Below, in pieces: positions 38,354 through 47,660 of a stretch of DNA of 64,000 nt (positions are counted from its first letter, which is position 1; every line of letters starts with the position of its first letter). Origin of the DNA: Rhodoplanes sp. Z2-YC6860 (GTDB lineage: Bacteria; Pseudomonadota; Alphaproteobacteria; Rhizobiales; Xanthobacteraceae); the NCBI RefSeq assembly GCF_001579845.1, contig NZ_CP007440.1, forward strand, positions 2,936,029 to 3,000,028. The letters run 5' to 3'. The notes beneath the pieces are model-generated. The model worked only from the letters and a program-made list of their open reading frames with translations. It had not been told where the DNA came from and ran no database searches. Both the position numbers and the translations under genes were made by a program.

Positions 38354-39337
38354 ATGCAGCTTGGCATGATTGGCCTCGGCCGCATGGGCGGCAACATCGT
38401 GCGCCGCCTCCAGCGGAAGGGCCACGAATGCGTCGTGTTCGATCAGAATGCCGGCGCGATCAGTGCTCTGACCAAGGAAGGTGCGACCGGCGGTTCTGAT
38501 CTGTCCGATCTGGTTCGAAAGCTCAAAGCTCCGCGCGCGGTATGGGTCATGCTGCCGGCCGGCAAGATCACCGAAGATGCCGTCGAGCAGCTCGGCAAGC
38601 TGCTCAGCAAAGGCGACATCATCATCGACGGCGGCAATTCGCTCTACAAGGACGATGTCCGCCGCGCCCTCGCGCTAAAGGAAAAAGGCATCCACTACGT
38701 GGACTGCGGGACCAGCGGCGGCGTCTGGGGACTCGAGCGCGGTTACTGCCTGATGATCGGCGGCGACAAGGCGGTCGTCGATCATCTCGACCCGATCTTC
38801 GATGCGCTCGCGCCCGGGAAGGGCGATGTGCAGCCCACGCCGGGACGTGAAAAACGGGATGCGCGCGTGGAGCGCGGGTACGTCCACTGCGGTCCGAGCG
38901 GCGCCGGCCGCTTTGCGAAGATGGTCCACAACGGCATCGAGTACGGCTTGATGCAGGCCTATGCCGAGGGCTTCAACATCCTCCGGCGCGCCTCGTCGGA
39001 TGCGCTGCCGCCCGAGCATCGCTTTTCATTCGATGTGGCCGATATCGCCGAAGTCTGGCGCCGTGGCAGCGTCATCGGTTCGTGGCTGCTCGATCTCACG
39101 TCGATTGCGTTGGCGCGCGATCCGGACCTCGCCGGCTATTCCGGCGTTGTCGACGATTCCGGCGAAGGCCGCTGGACCGTGATGGCGGCGATCGAGGAGG
39201 CCGTGGCGGCCGACGTGCTCTCGGCGGCGCTCTATGCCCGGTTCCGGTCGCGAGACCGTGAAAGCTTTGCCGACAAGCTGTTGTCGGCGATGCGTCATGA
39301 GTTCGGGGGACATGTCGAGATCAAGGCGGCTGAGTGA
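38354..39337 (+). CDS. gnd: 6-phosphogluconate dehydrogenase, decarboxylating, short NAD-type
   Basis: The 327-residue enzyme has the nucleotide-binding motif [15 protein letters not shown] (5-19), [10 protein letters not shown], the substrate loop [20 protein letters not shown] and the catalytic lysine region [22 protein letters not shown]. At about 330 residues it is the short GndA/YqeC-like form, usually NAD-linked, rather than the 470-residue NADP form. It converts 6-phosphogluconate to ribulose-5-phosphate and CO2. It has a good RBS (AGGAGA) and overlaps zwf by 4 nt (GTGA). Confidence 0.94.
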   Translation: MQLGMIGLGRMGGNIVRRLQRKGHECVVFDQNAGAISALTKEGATGGSDLSDLVRKLKAPRAVWVMLPAGKITEDAVEQLGKLLSKGDIIIDGGNSLYKDDVRRALALKEKGIHYVDCGTSGGVWGLERGYCLMIGGDKAVVDHLDPIFDALAPGKGDVQPTPGREKRDARVERGYVHCGPSGAGRFAKMVHNGIEYGLMQAYAEGFNILRRASSDALPPEHRFSFDVADIAEVWRRGSVIGSWLLDLTSIALARDPDLAGYSGVVDDSGEGRWTVMAAIEEAVAADVLSAALYARFRSRDRESFADKLLSAMRHEFGGHVEIKAAE

Positions 39338-40860
39338 ACATGGCAGATCGCGTTCAGCCAGCGCCGCCCTGCGTGCTCGTGATTTTCGGTGCGGCGGGTG
39401 ATCTCACCAAGCGGCTGCTTGTGCCCGCGCTCTACAATCTTCGGCGCTCGAAGCTGCTGCCGGAAGAATTCTCGATCGTTGGAGTTGCACGCGCCGAAAA
39501 GGATGACGAAGCCTTTCGGCGGGACTTCGACGAAAGCATGCGCAAGTTCTCCAGCGCCTCGGAGAACGAAGCCGACTGGAAGTGGCTCCGGGAACGCATG
39601 TCCTATCTCAAAGGCGACCTCGAGGACGCCGAAACATATCAAGCGCTCGGCAAACGGCTGGTCCAAAGCGGCGGCAGGGCCGGGCCGAGCGGCAACGTTC
39701 TTTTCTATCTGGCGACGCCGCCGGCGGTTTTCGCACCGGTGATCGGCCAACTCGGTAGGGCGGAACTGCTTCGGGAGCAGGACGGGAACTGGCGTCGCGT
39801 CATCATCGAGAAGCCGTTCGGCACCGATCTGCGCTCCGCCCAGGAGCTCAATCGGCAGATTTTATCGGTGATGTCCGAGAACCAGATCTACCGGATCGAT
39901 CATTATCTCGGCAAAGAAACCGTCCAGAACATCATGGTGTTCCGGTTCGGCAACGGCATCTTCGAGCCGCTGTGGAATCGCAACCACATCGACCATGTCC
40001 AGATCACGGTCGCCGAGACGGTCGGCGTGGAGACGCGCGGCAAGTTTTACGATGCCACCGGCGCCTTGCGCGACATGGTGCCCAATCATCTGTTTCAGCT
40101 TCTCGAGCTTGTGGCGATGGAGCCGCCGACCTGCTTCGCGGCCGATGCGGTGCGGACCGAGAAGGGCAAGGTGCTCGAAGCCGTGCACCCGTTCGGCAAG
40201 GCCGATGCGCTGCGCAACGTCGTGCGCGGCCAGTACGGCTCGGGCGCCGTCAACGGCAAGGCCGTGAAGGCATATCGGGAGTCGCCCGAGGTCGCGCCGG
40301 ATTCAGCAATGGAGACCTACGTTGCGTTGAAGGTCATGATCGACAATTGGCGGTGGGCCGGGGTGCCGTTCTATCTGCGCACCGGCAAGGCGCTTGTGAC
40401 CCGTCGCAGTGAGATCGTCATCCGATTCAAACAGGCGCCTTTCGCATTGTTCCGGGACACGCCGGTCGAGCGGCTCACACCGAACGATCTTGTCCTTCAC
40501 ATTCAACCGGAGGAGGGCGTGACGCTCAGCTTCGGCGCAAAGAAGCCCGGCCCGAAGGTGACCATGGGCGGCGTCCAAATGCGGTTCGACTACAAGGACT
40601 ATTTCGAGGCCGCGCCCAGCACCGGCTACGAAACGCTGGTTTACGATTGCATGACCGGCGATACGACGCTGTTCAAACGCGCCGAGGAGATCGAGGCGGG
40701 CTGGCGCATCGTTCAGCCGCTGCTCGATGCCTGGTCGAAAGATCGGAACGAGCCCGCGGCATATCCCGCCGGTTCGGAAGGTCCGGCTGAGGCGAATGAG
40801 CTCATGGCGCGCGATGGGCGCCAGTGGCGCCCGCTCGATCAAAACGGGAAGAAGTCGTGA
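39334..40860 (+). CDS. zwf: Glucose-6-phosphate 1-dehydrogenase
   Basis: The 508-residue enzyme catalyses the first oxidative pentose-phosphate step. Visible are [20 protein letters not shown] (nucleotide site), [10 protein letters not shown], the active-site [13 protein letters not shown] near 187-199, and [14 protein letters not shown]. Length matches the family. The GTG at 39334 forms a GTGA overlap with the gnd stop; ATG 39340, two codons later, is equally possible. Its stop overlaps the start of the HAD gene by 4 nt. Confidence 0.95.
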   Translation: MNMADRVQPAPPCVLVIFGAAGDLTKRLLVPALYNLRRSKLLPEEFSIVGVARAEKDDEAFRRDFDESMRKFSSASENEADWKWLRERMSYLKGDLEDAETYQALGKRLVQSGGRAGPSGNVLFYLATPPAVFAPVIGQLGRAELLREQDGNWRRVIIEKPFGTDLRSAQELNRQILSVMSENQIYRIDHYLGKETVQNIMVFRFGNGIFEPLWNRNHIDHVQITVAETVGVETRGKFYDATGALRDMVPNHLFQLLELVAMEPPTCFAADAVRTEKGKVLEAVHPFGKADALRNVVRGQYGSGAVNGKAVKAYRESPEVAPDSAMETYVALKVMIDNWRWAGVPFYLRTGKALVTRRSEIVIRFKQAPFALFRDTPVERLTPNDLVLHIQPEEGVTLSFGAKKPGPKVTMGGVQMRFDYKDYFEAAPSTGYETLVYDCMTGDTTLFKRAEEIEAGWRIVQPLLDAWSKDRNEPAAYPAGSEGPAEANELMARDGRQWRPLDQNGKKS

Positions 40861-41729
40861 CGGCTCAGCGCACACCGGCAGGCCATATCGTCGCGGTGGT
40901 GTCCGATGTCGACGGCACCTTGCTGCGGACCGACAAGTCGCTGGCTCCAAGAACCGTCGAAGTCGTCGAGGAGCTGCGCCGCGCCGGTGTCAAATTCGCG
41001 ATCGTCAGCAGCCGGCCGCCCCGCGGCATGACGGCGGTGATCGATCGTCTGGGCATCACAACGCCGATCGCCGGCTTCAATGGCGGCATCGTCGCGTTGC
41101 CGGATCTGACGGTCATCGCGAGCCACCTCATCGAGCCGGACGTGGCCCGGCACGCCGTTGACGCCATCGGAGCCGCGGGCGCGAGTGCCTGGGTTTTCTC
41201 CGGTCGCGATTGGTACGTCCGCGACCGCAACGGCCCGCGTGTCCCCTTCGAGCAGCGAACCGTTGGCTTCGGCCCCGTGGCCGTTGACGATTTCGCGGCT
41301 GTCATTGGCACGGCCGCGAAGATCGTCGCGGTGAGCGACGATCCGGCGCTGCTGAACAAGCTGCAGGATGAAGTCCGGGTCTCGCTGTCGGGATGCGCTC
41401 ATATCGCGCGTTCGCAGTCCTACTATCTCGATTTCACCCACCCGTTGGCCAACAAGGGCCACGCCGTGCAGGAGATCGCAGCCCGGTTGGGCGTATCGCC
41501 CGCCAATGTCGCGGTCATCGGCGATGGCGAAAACGATATCGACATGTTCTCGAAGGCCGGACTCAGCATCGCGATGGGCAATGGGGATGCCGACGTTCAG
41601 CAGGCGGCCGATTTCGTGACGGGACGAAACGACGAAGACGGGGCCGCGGCGGCCCTCGAATGGTTCGTCCTGCGCGGCCAGCGGACGCCGATGGTCGGCG
41701 GAGGGGCACCGCGGAAGGTCGCGCAATGA
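40857..41729 (+). CDS. HAD-superfamily (Cof-type) phosphatase inside the pentose-phosphate operon
   Basis: The 290-residue protein has HAD motif I DVDGTLL (Asp17/Asp19), motif II serine in [10 protein letters not shown], motif III lysine near [16 protein letters not shown] and motif [11 protein letters not shown], with a C2-type cap as in Cof/YbiV sugar phosphatases. GTG 40857 lies in a GTGA overlap with zwf and follows GGGAAGAAG. Cytoplasmic. Its place between zwf and pgl suggests it removes phosphate from a sugar-phosphate side product or overflow intermediate of this pathway (inference). Confidence 0.9.
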   Translation: MTAQRTPAGHIVAVVSDVDGTLLRTDKSLAPRTVEVVEELRRAGVKFAIVSSRPPRGMTAVIDRLGITTPIAGFNGGIVALPDLTVIASHLIEPDVARHAVDAIGAAGASAWVFSGRDWYVRDRNGPRVPFEQRTVGFGPVAVDDFAAVIGTAAKIVAVSDDPALLNKLQDEVRVSLSGCAHIARSQSYYLDFTHPLANKGHAVQEIAARLGVSPANVAVIGDGENDIDMFSKAGLSIAMGNGDADVQQAADFVTGRNDEDGAAAALEWFVLRGQRTPMVGGGAPRKVAQ

Positions 41730-42454
41730 CCGCCAAGCCGGCCGTGGATCATCGTGTGTTTGAAAACGCCGAAGCGTTGGCACATGACGCCGCCGAATGG
41801 CTTTGTGCCAAGGCGGTCACCGCCAGGGGCCGCTTTGCTGTCTGCTGTTCGGGCGGCTCGACGCCGCGGCGTTTGTACGAGGTCCTGGCGCAGCCGGCGA
41901 TCGCCAAGCGTTTTCCTTGGGATCGGGTCCACTGGTTCTGGGGCGATGAGCGCTTCGTCCCGTATGACCATCCTGACAGCAACTATCGAATGACGCGGAT
42001 GGCGCTCCTGTCTCAGGTGCCTGTGCCCGAAGCCAACGTCCATCCGATCCCGACCGAGCATCTCAGCCCTGAGCAGGCGGCCGGTGCTTACGAAAAAGAG
42101 CTGAAGGCCTTTTATGGCGCCGATGTTCTCGATCCGGCGAGGCCGCTGTTCGACGTGATGCTGCTGGGCATCGGCGATGACGGTCACACCGCTTCGCTTT
42201 TCCCAGGCCATCCGGCGTTGGATGAAGAGCAGCGCTGGGCGGTGGCGGTGGTCGGGGCCAAGTCGGAAGCGCGCATCACGCTGACCTACCCTGCGCTCGA
42301 TAGCAGTCGCGATGCTGTATTTCTTGCGGTCGGTAGCGACAAGCGATCTGCGGTTCAAAGGGCCAAGGCCGGCGACCGCGCCTTGCCGTCAGCCCGGATC
42401 GAGCCCGCTGGTCGGCTCCATTGGTTTACCGATCGCGCCGCCGCGCCGCTTTAA
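41726..42454 (+). CDS. pgl: 6-phosphogluconolactonase
   Basis: The 242-residue DevB-type lactonase shows CCSGGSTPRRLYE, RVHWFWGDERFVPYDHPDSNYRM and the catalytic GIGDDGHTASLFPGHPAL. It hydrolyses the lactone made by Zwf, supplying Gnd. ATG 41726 overlaps the HAD stop by 4 nt. Its length matches the family. The order here (gnd, zwf, HAD, pgl) does not follow reaction order but the tight overlaps suggest stoichiometric translation. Confidence 0.94.
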   Translation: MTAKPAVDHRVFENAEALAHDAAEWLCAKAVTARGRFAVCCSGGSTPRRLYEVLAQPAIAKRFPWDRVHWFWGDERFVPYDHPDSNYRMTRMALLSQVPVPEANVHPIPTEHLSPEQAAGAYEKELKAFYGADVLDPARPLFDVMLLGIGDDGHTASLFPGHPALDEEQRWAVAVVGAKSEARITLTYPALDSSRDAVFLAVGSDKRSAVQRAKAGDRALPSARIEPAGRLHWFTDRAAAPL

Positions 42455-42470
42455 GGCTGGGATTTTCGAT

Positions 42471-43169
42471 ATGGCAAGGAAGAGCAAAGGTTCGAGGCGG
42501 CGAATCCTTGTGATCGATGTCGGCGGAACTCACATCAAGTTCGAGGTCAGCGGTCAGCGAGAGCGTCGCGAGTTCAACTCCGGGCCGCAGATGACCGCAA
42601 AGAGAATGGTGAGCGAGGTCAAGCGCCTAACGAAGGACTGGGACTATGATGTCCTGTCTATTGGATATCCCGGTCTGGTGGTGCGGGATCGGGTGGTCGC
42701 CGAGCCGCACAACCTCGGTCCCGGTTGGGCCGGCTTCGATTTTCAGAAAGCATTCAAGCGCCCGGTCAAGCTCCTTAACGACGCCGCGATGCAGGCGCTC
42801 GGCAGTTACGACGGCGGCCGCATGCTGTTTCTTGGCATTGGGACCGGCCTCGGCTCGGCGATGATCGTCGACGGTGTGATTGAACCCATGGAGCTCGCGC
42901 ATCTGCCGTACCGCAAGGGCAAGACCTTCGAAGACTATGCCGGTGTAAGAGGGATTCGGCGCCTGGGTAAGCGGAAATGGCGCAAGCACGTCCTCGATAT
43001 CATCAATCGTCTGACTGCGGCTCTGCAACCCGAGTACGTTGTGTTGGGAGGCGGAAATGCCGACAAGATCGGAAAGCTGCCGCGAGGCGTACGGTTGGGG
43101 GGCAACGACAACGCTATCAAGGGCGGCTACAAGCTTTGGGACAAGGATAGAACGGGCGCGCGATCTTAG
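42471..43169 (+). CDS. ppgK: Polyphosphate glucokinase-like ROK kinase
   Basis: The 232-residue ROK-fold kinase has RILVIDVGGTHIKFEVSG (phosphate loop), LNDAAMQALGSYDGGRMLFLGIGTGLGSAMIVDG and ELAHLPYRKGKTFEDYAG. The GGTHIK and LGIGTGLGSA forms with short length resemble PpgK, which phosphorylates glucose with polyphosphate and/or ATP. The classical CXCGXXGC zinc motif of many ROK proteins is absent, as in PpgK. It closes the pentose-phosphate operon, 16 bp after pgl, with GGGA before the ATG. It would feed glucose-6-phosphate to Zwf. It is convergent with the MFS gene (88 bp). Confidence 0.85.
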   Translation: MARKSKGSRRRILVIDVGGTHIKFEVSGQRERREFNSGPQMTAKRMVSEVKRLTKDWDYDVLSIGYPGLVVRDRVVAEPHNLGPGWAGFDFQKAFKRPVKLLNDAAMQALGSYDGGRMLFLGIGTGLGSAMIVDGVIEPMELAHLPYRKGKTFEDYAGVRGIRRLGKRKWRKHVLDIINRLTAALQPEYVVLGGGNADKIGKLPRGVRLGGNDNAIKGGYKLWDKDRTGARS

Positions 43170-43257
43170 GATGTGGCAGCAGCCCGGTTGAACTCATCGA
43201 TCTGCGTTGGTGAATCCGCCGGCGCGATGCCAATCAGCCCAAAATTCTCCGCGTGGA

Positions 43258-44682
43258 TTACCACGAGCCGCGATGTTCCGGCACGCGGGCGATCAAGGGA
43301 AGAGCTGCAAGGAGCAGCACGCCGGCGATTGCGAACAGCCAGGCTTGGATACGGCCGGGGTCGTCAGAACCGGCGAGTATCGCAGTGGCTGTCGAGATTG
43401 TGAGAATGGTTCCGATCGACATGCACATCGTCCGCAACGCGGCAATCGTCGAAGAGGATTGGGGCGCCAGTTGCAGTCCGGCGTTGCGGCTGGCGGGGTT
43501 GTTCGTGCCACGGCCTGCTCCGATCAGGAACGCCGAGCCGGCAAGCCAGACATACGGCGAAATTGCGCCCAGCGGACTGACTGCCAACAGCAGCATTCCG
43601 GCTGCGGTCACGGCGCCGCCGACATACATCGGTCCTCGATAGCCCGAGCGCCGCAAGGCGAAGGTCGCCGAGATCGAAAAAATGATCGCTGCGGCTCCTT
43701 GGGCGACAAGCAAGGTGCCGGAGCCGAGTGCGTCGATGCCGTAACGGTTGCTGGCGTAGAGCGGGATGAGCGCCACCACGCCCGAGGTGACGCCGCCGTA
43801 AAGGGCGTTGATGAGATTGACTGTGCCGAAGCCAGGGCCGGTGATCAGGTGAGGGACGATGAAGGGATGCGCCGTTCGGTTGATGTGATGATAGAACAGC
43901 CACAGCGCCACCACAGCGATGGCCAGGGAGGCGGCAAACGTCGGCGACCACGCGTGTATGTTCCTTTCGGCCAAATGGCTGACCGCCAGCATGCCGAGCA
44001 GGAGGCCGCCACCGAGCAGCGCGATGCCGATGACATCCATTTTCGGATGATTTCCGCTTGCCCGCTGTTTGTCCCGCGGCACGTAACGCAGGGCCAGCGC
44101 GACGACAGCAATGCCGATCGGCACATTGACCAGGAAAATGCCCCGCCACGACCAATATGACACGAACAATCCGCCGAAGATGGGCCCGATCATCGTGCCG
44201 ATCGAGAAGATGCTGCCGAATAAGCTGACAGCGCGGTCCCGTGCATCGCGGAAGTAACTGACGATGATCTGGGTCGCCGAGGGGGTTAAACCCGCACCGC
44301 CGGCAGCCTGCAGCCAGCGCAATGCAATGAGCACATAGATATTATCGGCCAGCCCGCAGCAAAACGACGCCACCGTAAAAGCGGCGACGGAGCCGAGGAA
44401 CACCCGGCGGCAGCCATACTGCTCGCTGAGTTTGCCGGCGATCGGCAAGACGACCACGAATCCGAGCGAGTATGCCGTGATGGTCCATCCCGCCAGGTCG
44501 ATCGACGTATGCAGCTCGTGCTGCATGGAATGCAGCGCCGTCGCGACGATGGTTCCGTCGATCGACATCATGAGCAGCGCGAGCGCGATGACAGTGAAGA
44601 CCCACTTTCGGTGGATGGGTTTGCCCCGCCCGGGTGGATTCAAAGGGTCTCGGGCCGTTCCGGCTTCATTCTCGACATTCAT
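43258..44682 (-). CDS. MFS drug-efflux transporter (DHA2/EmrB-like)
   Basis: The 474-residue inner-membrane protein has about 14 helices. DHA2 features are MMSIDGTIVATALHSM in helix 1 (motif D1), GKLSEQYGCRRVFLGSVAAF (motif A), RWLQAAGGAGLTPSATQII and GPIFGGLFVSYWSWRGIFLVNVPIG (motif C). It probably exports drugs or hydrophobic metabolites with protons. The start ATG 44682 follows GAG seven bases away; ATG 44694 is an alternative. No EmrA-type partner is adjacent. It is divergent from the coiled-coil gene and shares the AT-rich intergenic region that holds a CtrA-type site. Confidence 0.9.
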   Translation of the reverse strand: MNVENEAGTARDPLNPPGRGKPIHRKWVFTVIALALLMMSIDGTIVATALHSMQHELHTSIDLAGWTITAYSLGFVVVLPIAGKLSEQYGCRRVFLGSVAAFTVASFCCGLADNIYVLIALRWLQAAGGAGLTPSATQIIVSYFRDARDRAVSLFGSIFSIGTMIGPIFGGLFVSYWSWRGIFLVNVPIGIAVVALALRYVPRDKQRASGNHPKMDVIGIALLGGGLLLGMLAVSHLAERNIHAWSPTFAASLAIAVVALWLFYHHINRTAHPFIVPHLITGPGFGTVNLINALYGGVTSGVVALIPLYASNRYGIDALGSGTLLVAQGAAAIIFSISATFALRRSGYRGPMYVGGAVTAAGMLLLAVSPLGAISPYVWLAGSAFLIGAGRGTNNPASRNAGLQLAPQSSSTIAALRTMCMSIGTILTISTATAILAGSDDPGRIQAWLFAIAGVLLLAALPLIARVPEHRGSW

Positions 44683-44733
44683 GGCCCGTCTCATACCAGC
44701 CGGCCCCGCCCGGCAGTGGTGCGCAGCCCCGTG

Positions 44734-44748
44734 TTAACGCGAAATTAA
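44734..44748. promoter_or_regulatory. CtrA-type binding site (TTAA-N7-TTAA)
   Basis: TTAA-CGCGAAA-TTAA, followed by CC, matches the full CtrA consensus TTAA-N7-TTAAC. It lies 53 bp upstream of the coiled-coil ATG and 51 bp upstream of the MFS ATG, in a short AT-rich island. CtrA is the essential cell-cycle regulator of alphaproteobacteria. By position it could act on either gene; the orientation of the TTAACC half points to the coiled-coil gene. Sequence match only. Confidence 0.55.
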
Positions 44749-44800
44749 CCATAATTTTCACACATTGGGCCTTGGTTCGGCGCACCTGAAGAAATCAGCA

Positions 44801-47032
44801 ATGAAGCAACCGAATGCGCGGCCTGCGGGCAAGCTCCCCGCAGCGACTCGCAGCTTGAACAGTCCGAGAGGCAGGCTTCTTGACCTCGACGACGATATAT
44901 TCCTTCCTGCCGATCCTCGTCCGGTCGTGCGCCAGCCGGCGCCCGTGTTGGCCCCGCGCGTGGATGGCTTCTCCAGGACCGCAAGAAGCGAAATGGCCGG
45001 CGCGGCCCCGATCGAGCCGCCGCGAGCGAAGGCAGGTCCGTCCGCGGCCGAAGTCCGGGTCGTACGCCTTGAAAAGACAATCGAGGAGCAGTCGCAAAAG
45101 CTGTCCTCCTGTCACGATCTGATTCTCGAGCTGAACACCAAGCGGGATCAGCAGACGCACGATCTGCAGTCGGCGCGCCAAGCCATCAAGGCTCTTGAAC
45201 AGTCCTTGATAGGCTTGCGCGGCGCAGCGTCAAAGCGCGATTCGGAGCTGGTTGCGGCGATCGAAAAACTCAACTTGTCCGAAAAAGAACAGCTTGCGTT
45301 GCAGGCGCAGTTCCACAGCACGCATCGCGATTACATGCAGGTGGCGGATCGGCTGCTCGTCGCCGAAACTACGCTGAACGATCAGAGCGCCACCGCGGCT
45401 GCGGCTCAGGATGCGATTGATCGCTCGAACGCGGAGCTTGAACTCCACAAATTTCAGATCGTTGCGCTTGAGACAGAGCTGAAGAGCACGCAGGAGCAAC
45501 GAAGAGAGCTTCGCGAGCAGGCGGCGCAGCTTCAAAGCGAGCTCGGCGAACAGACGGCCCGGCTCGGCGAGCAAGAGAGCCTGTTTCGAGACAAGCTGGG
45601 TGAGCGGGAGGCTTGGTTTCAAAGCGAGCTGGCTGAGCAGACGACTCGGCTCGGCGAGCAAGAGAGACTGTTTCGAGGCAAGCTGGACGAGCAGGAGACG
45701 CTTTTTCGAGACAAGCTAGGTGAGCGGGAGGCTTGGTTTCAAGGCGAGCTGGCTGAGCAGACGACCCGGCACGGTGATCAAGAAGCTCGGTTTCAATGCA
45801 AGCTGGCAGCGCAAGAGGCTCTGTTTCGAAGCAAGCTGGGTGAGCGGGAGGCTTGGTTTCGAAGCGAACTTGCTGAGCAGACGACCCGACACGGTGAGCA
45901 AGAGGCTCTGTTCCGAAGCAAGCTGAGTGAGCAGGAGGCTCAGTTTCAAAGCGAGCTGGCTGAGCAGACGACTCGGCTTAGCGAGCAAGAGAGCTTGTTT
46001 CGAGGCAAGCTGGTTGAGCAGGAGACCCTGTTTCGACACGCGCTGGGGGAGGGGGAGGCTTGGTTTCGAAGCGAACTTGCTGAGCAAACGACACGACACG
46101 GTGAGCGAGAGGCTCTGTTCCTAAGCAAGCTGGCTGAGCAGGAGGCTCAGTTTCGGAGCGAACTGGCTGAGCAGAACACCCATCTCGGCGAGCAAGAGGC
46201 TCTGTTTCGAAAGGCGCTGGGTGACCAGGAAAGATTGTTCCGAAGCAAGCTGGGTGAGCAGGAGGCTCAGTTCCGAAACGAGCTTAGTGAGCGAACGACA
46301 CGCTTCCAAAAGGAGATCGAGATCGCCAAGGCGATCAGCCAAGAGAGTATCCGCCAAGCAACGGCTGTCGCGCTGGATCGCGCTGCGCTTCAACAACGAT
46401 GCGAGGAACTCTCCCGCGCCATCAATCTCCTGCAGGCGGCGCGTCGCAGGATGAACTCTGAGCTCCAGATTAACGCCGGCGATCTCGGGCAGCTTCACGC
46501 TGACATTTCCGAAATGAAAGAATCGCACAACGCGATTGCAAAAAAATTCGAGCAGGCCGAAACCAAGCTCAGCGCGATGCGTCTGCATGTCGAGAAGCTT
46601 GAGACCTCACACTCGATACTTGCCAGGTACGACACGGCCTTGGTTGATTCCGCTGCAGCGAATGGGAGCACTTCTGAGCAGGCCCGCGAACTTCAGAAGT
46701 CCAAGAATGAAATTTTCGAGTTGCTGGAAGCCTATTTTGAAGACCTCCCGGCTTCGGATCGTCGGGTCGCTTCAAGCCAAGGGATGATTGCAAGCCAAGA
46801 GGTCATTTCCGGTGCAGACTTGGTTTCGGGCCAAGGCCTCCTGGCGACTGACAACCCGCTCCCGGCTGAGAGGGCCAAAGAGATCCAGGAAGGGCAGCCC
46901 GCGGACGGCTCGCGCGACAAAATCCCCGTCGCCGAATTTCAGTTCGCAGAATTGTCGTTCCTCTCTCGCGACGAGCAAGGCGCCGATATCATCAAGCTGG
47001 AGACCGCGGCGCGCGGCAAGAAGGTCGCCTAG
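44801..47032 (+). CDS. Large coiled-coil protein with 11/7-residue tandem repeats
   Basis: The 743-residue protein has no signal or membrane segment. A disordered N-terminus (1-75) includes LLDLDDDIFLPADPRP. Next comes a coiled coil (about 85-247). Residues 248-501 are an unbroken array of 18 eleven-residue units (consensus LGEQEALFRSK) and 8 seven-residue units (LAEQTTR). A second coiled coil (502-640) follows, then an acidic tail ending QFAELSFLSRDEQGADIIKL. The architecture is that of a filament or scaffold protein. I recognise no family. ATG 44801 is chosen because the upstream frame lacks other good starts; its SD is weak. A CtrA-type site lies upstream, and no gene follows for 600 bp. 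Confidence 0.85.
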   Translation: MKQPNARPAGKLPAATRSLNSPRGRLLDLDDDIFLPADPRPVVRQPAPVLAPRVDGFSRTARSEMAGAAPIEPPRAKAGPSAAEVRVVRLEKTIEEQSQKLSSCHDLILELNTKRDQQTHDLQSARQAIKALEQSLIGLRGAASKRDSELVAAIEKLNLSEKEQLALQAQFHSTHRDYMQVADRLLVAETTLNDQSATAAAAQDAIDRSNAELELHKFQIVALETELKSTQEQRRELREQAAQLQSELGEQTARLGEQESLFRDKLGEREAWFQSELAEQTTRLGEQERLFRGKLDEQETLFRDKLGEREAWFQGELAEQTTRHGDQEARFQCKLAAQEALFRSKLGEREAWFRSELAEQTTRHGEQEALFRSKLSEQEAQFQSELAEQTTRLSEQESLFRGKLVEQETLFRHALGEGEAWFRSELAEQTTRHGEREALFLSKLAEQEAQFRSELAEQNTHLGEQEALFRKALGDQERLFRSKLGEQEAQFRNELSERTTRFQKEIEIAKAISQESIRQATAVALDRAALQQRCEELSRAINLLQAARRRMNSELQINAGDLGQLHADISEMKESHNAIAKKFEQAETKLSAMRLHVEKLETSHSILARYDTALVDSAAANGSTSEQARELQKSKNEIFELLEAYFEDLPASDRRVASSQGMIASQEVISGADLVSGQGLLATDNPLPAERAKEIQEGQPADGSRDKIPVAEFQFAELSFLSRDEQGADIIKLETAARGKKVA
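45542..46303 (+). repeat. In-gene tandem repeats, 120-bp and 87-bp units
   Basis: The units are 40 residues (7+11+11+11) and 29 residues (7+11+11), in the order 29-40-40-29-40-29-40 plus a final 7. The copies starting at 45601 and 45721 are close to identical at the DNA level over 60 bp (TGAGCGGGAGGCTTGGTTTC in both, and again at 45841), which indicates expansion by unequal recombination or slippage. Later copies are more diverged. The reading frame is kept throughout. Confidence 0.93.
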
Positions 47033-47660
47033 CCTGCGAACTCCTCATCGCTGGCGGTCTTGCCGTTTTTCAGCGACGTGCGATTTCGCTTTGCATTCTC
47101 GCAAATCACGAGTAGACGCGATTCTGCCTCGCTCGTTGAGGGCGTCGTCTAGAGACGTCTATTTGGCGGAGCGGGGTGTGGCGCCTGCAGGCGTGGCTCG
47201 TGACCACGTCCCAGGGTGTGAGGTCATTGTCCGTCCCCGATGAGGGGGCCGCCTTCAGTGGCAGGGCGCGGTCGGGTGAAAGCGGGCGCAAATGCCCCCT
47301 GGAGCATGGTGGGTGAGAGCCCAGCCTGTCCGATCGAATCTCGAACGGTGGCCTCGCAACAAATCGCCACAGTGGAGCGCCGGGAGGCGAGCGGGCCTGA
47401 TCGCAAAGGTCCGCGGGCGCCCTCGCAAAGCGCCCAGCTATCTGCGCCGTCTCGGCGCTCCGCTCCCTCACTCATGTGAGGGGAAGGAAAAGAGAGAGGC
47501 GCTGGCCCCGCGCCTGATCTGAAGGGGCCGATGAATCACGCCTGGATGAATGCTGAGGTGACGCGTTTAGGAGCGCGGGCTGTTTGACAAGTGAATCTGC
47601 AGAACGAGCGCCGCTTCCTTCGGGAGCGGCGCTGAACGTACGGGACGTGCGCTGTCGTGC
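47033..47660. other. Gene-poor stretch after the coiled-coil gene
   Basis: About 630 bp without a convincing gene. Short frames exist on both strands (for example around 47240-47479) but their translations are rich in Pro, Arg, Ser and Ala in all frames, start without an SD and look like non-coding GC-rich sequence. There is a GGCCCC/GGGGCC hairpin near 47504-47528 and a stronger one at 47607-47633. No promoter, repeat pair or RNA family could be recognised. It may be a decayed region or hold an untranslated RNA. Confidence 0.5.
47607..47633. other. Strong hairpin with TTCG tetraloop
   Basis: AGCGCCGCTTCC-TTCG-GGGAGCGGCGCT can form a 12-bp stem (one G-T pair) closed by a TTCG tetraloop, among the most stable small RNA hairpins. 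No T-run follows on either strand, so it is not a standard intrinsic terminator. It lies downstream of a possible 24-residue peptide gene on the minus strand and may protect its 3' end. Confidence 0.55.

Noticed and set aside
41597-42358. Long minus-strand frame opposite the HAD and pgl genes
   Set aside because: Both plus-strand genes have intact catalytic motifs and 4-nt overlaps; the antisense product is Arg-rich and motif-free.
45230-46588. Minus-strand frames opposite the coiled-coil repeats, with leucine-rich repeat-like translations
   Set aside because: They are mirror images of the repeats and lack RBSs; the plus-strand heptad/hendecad pattern and flanking coiled coils show the true strand.
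47240-47479. Opposing frames of about 80 residues on both strands in the gap after the coiled-coil gene
   Set aside because: No SD on either strand, low-complexity composition and no motif. Listed as an unassigned gap instead.
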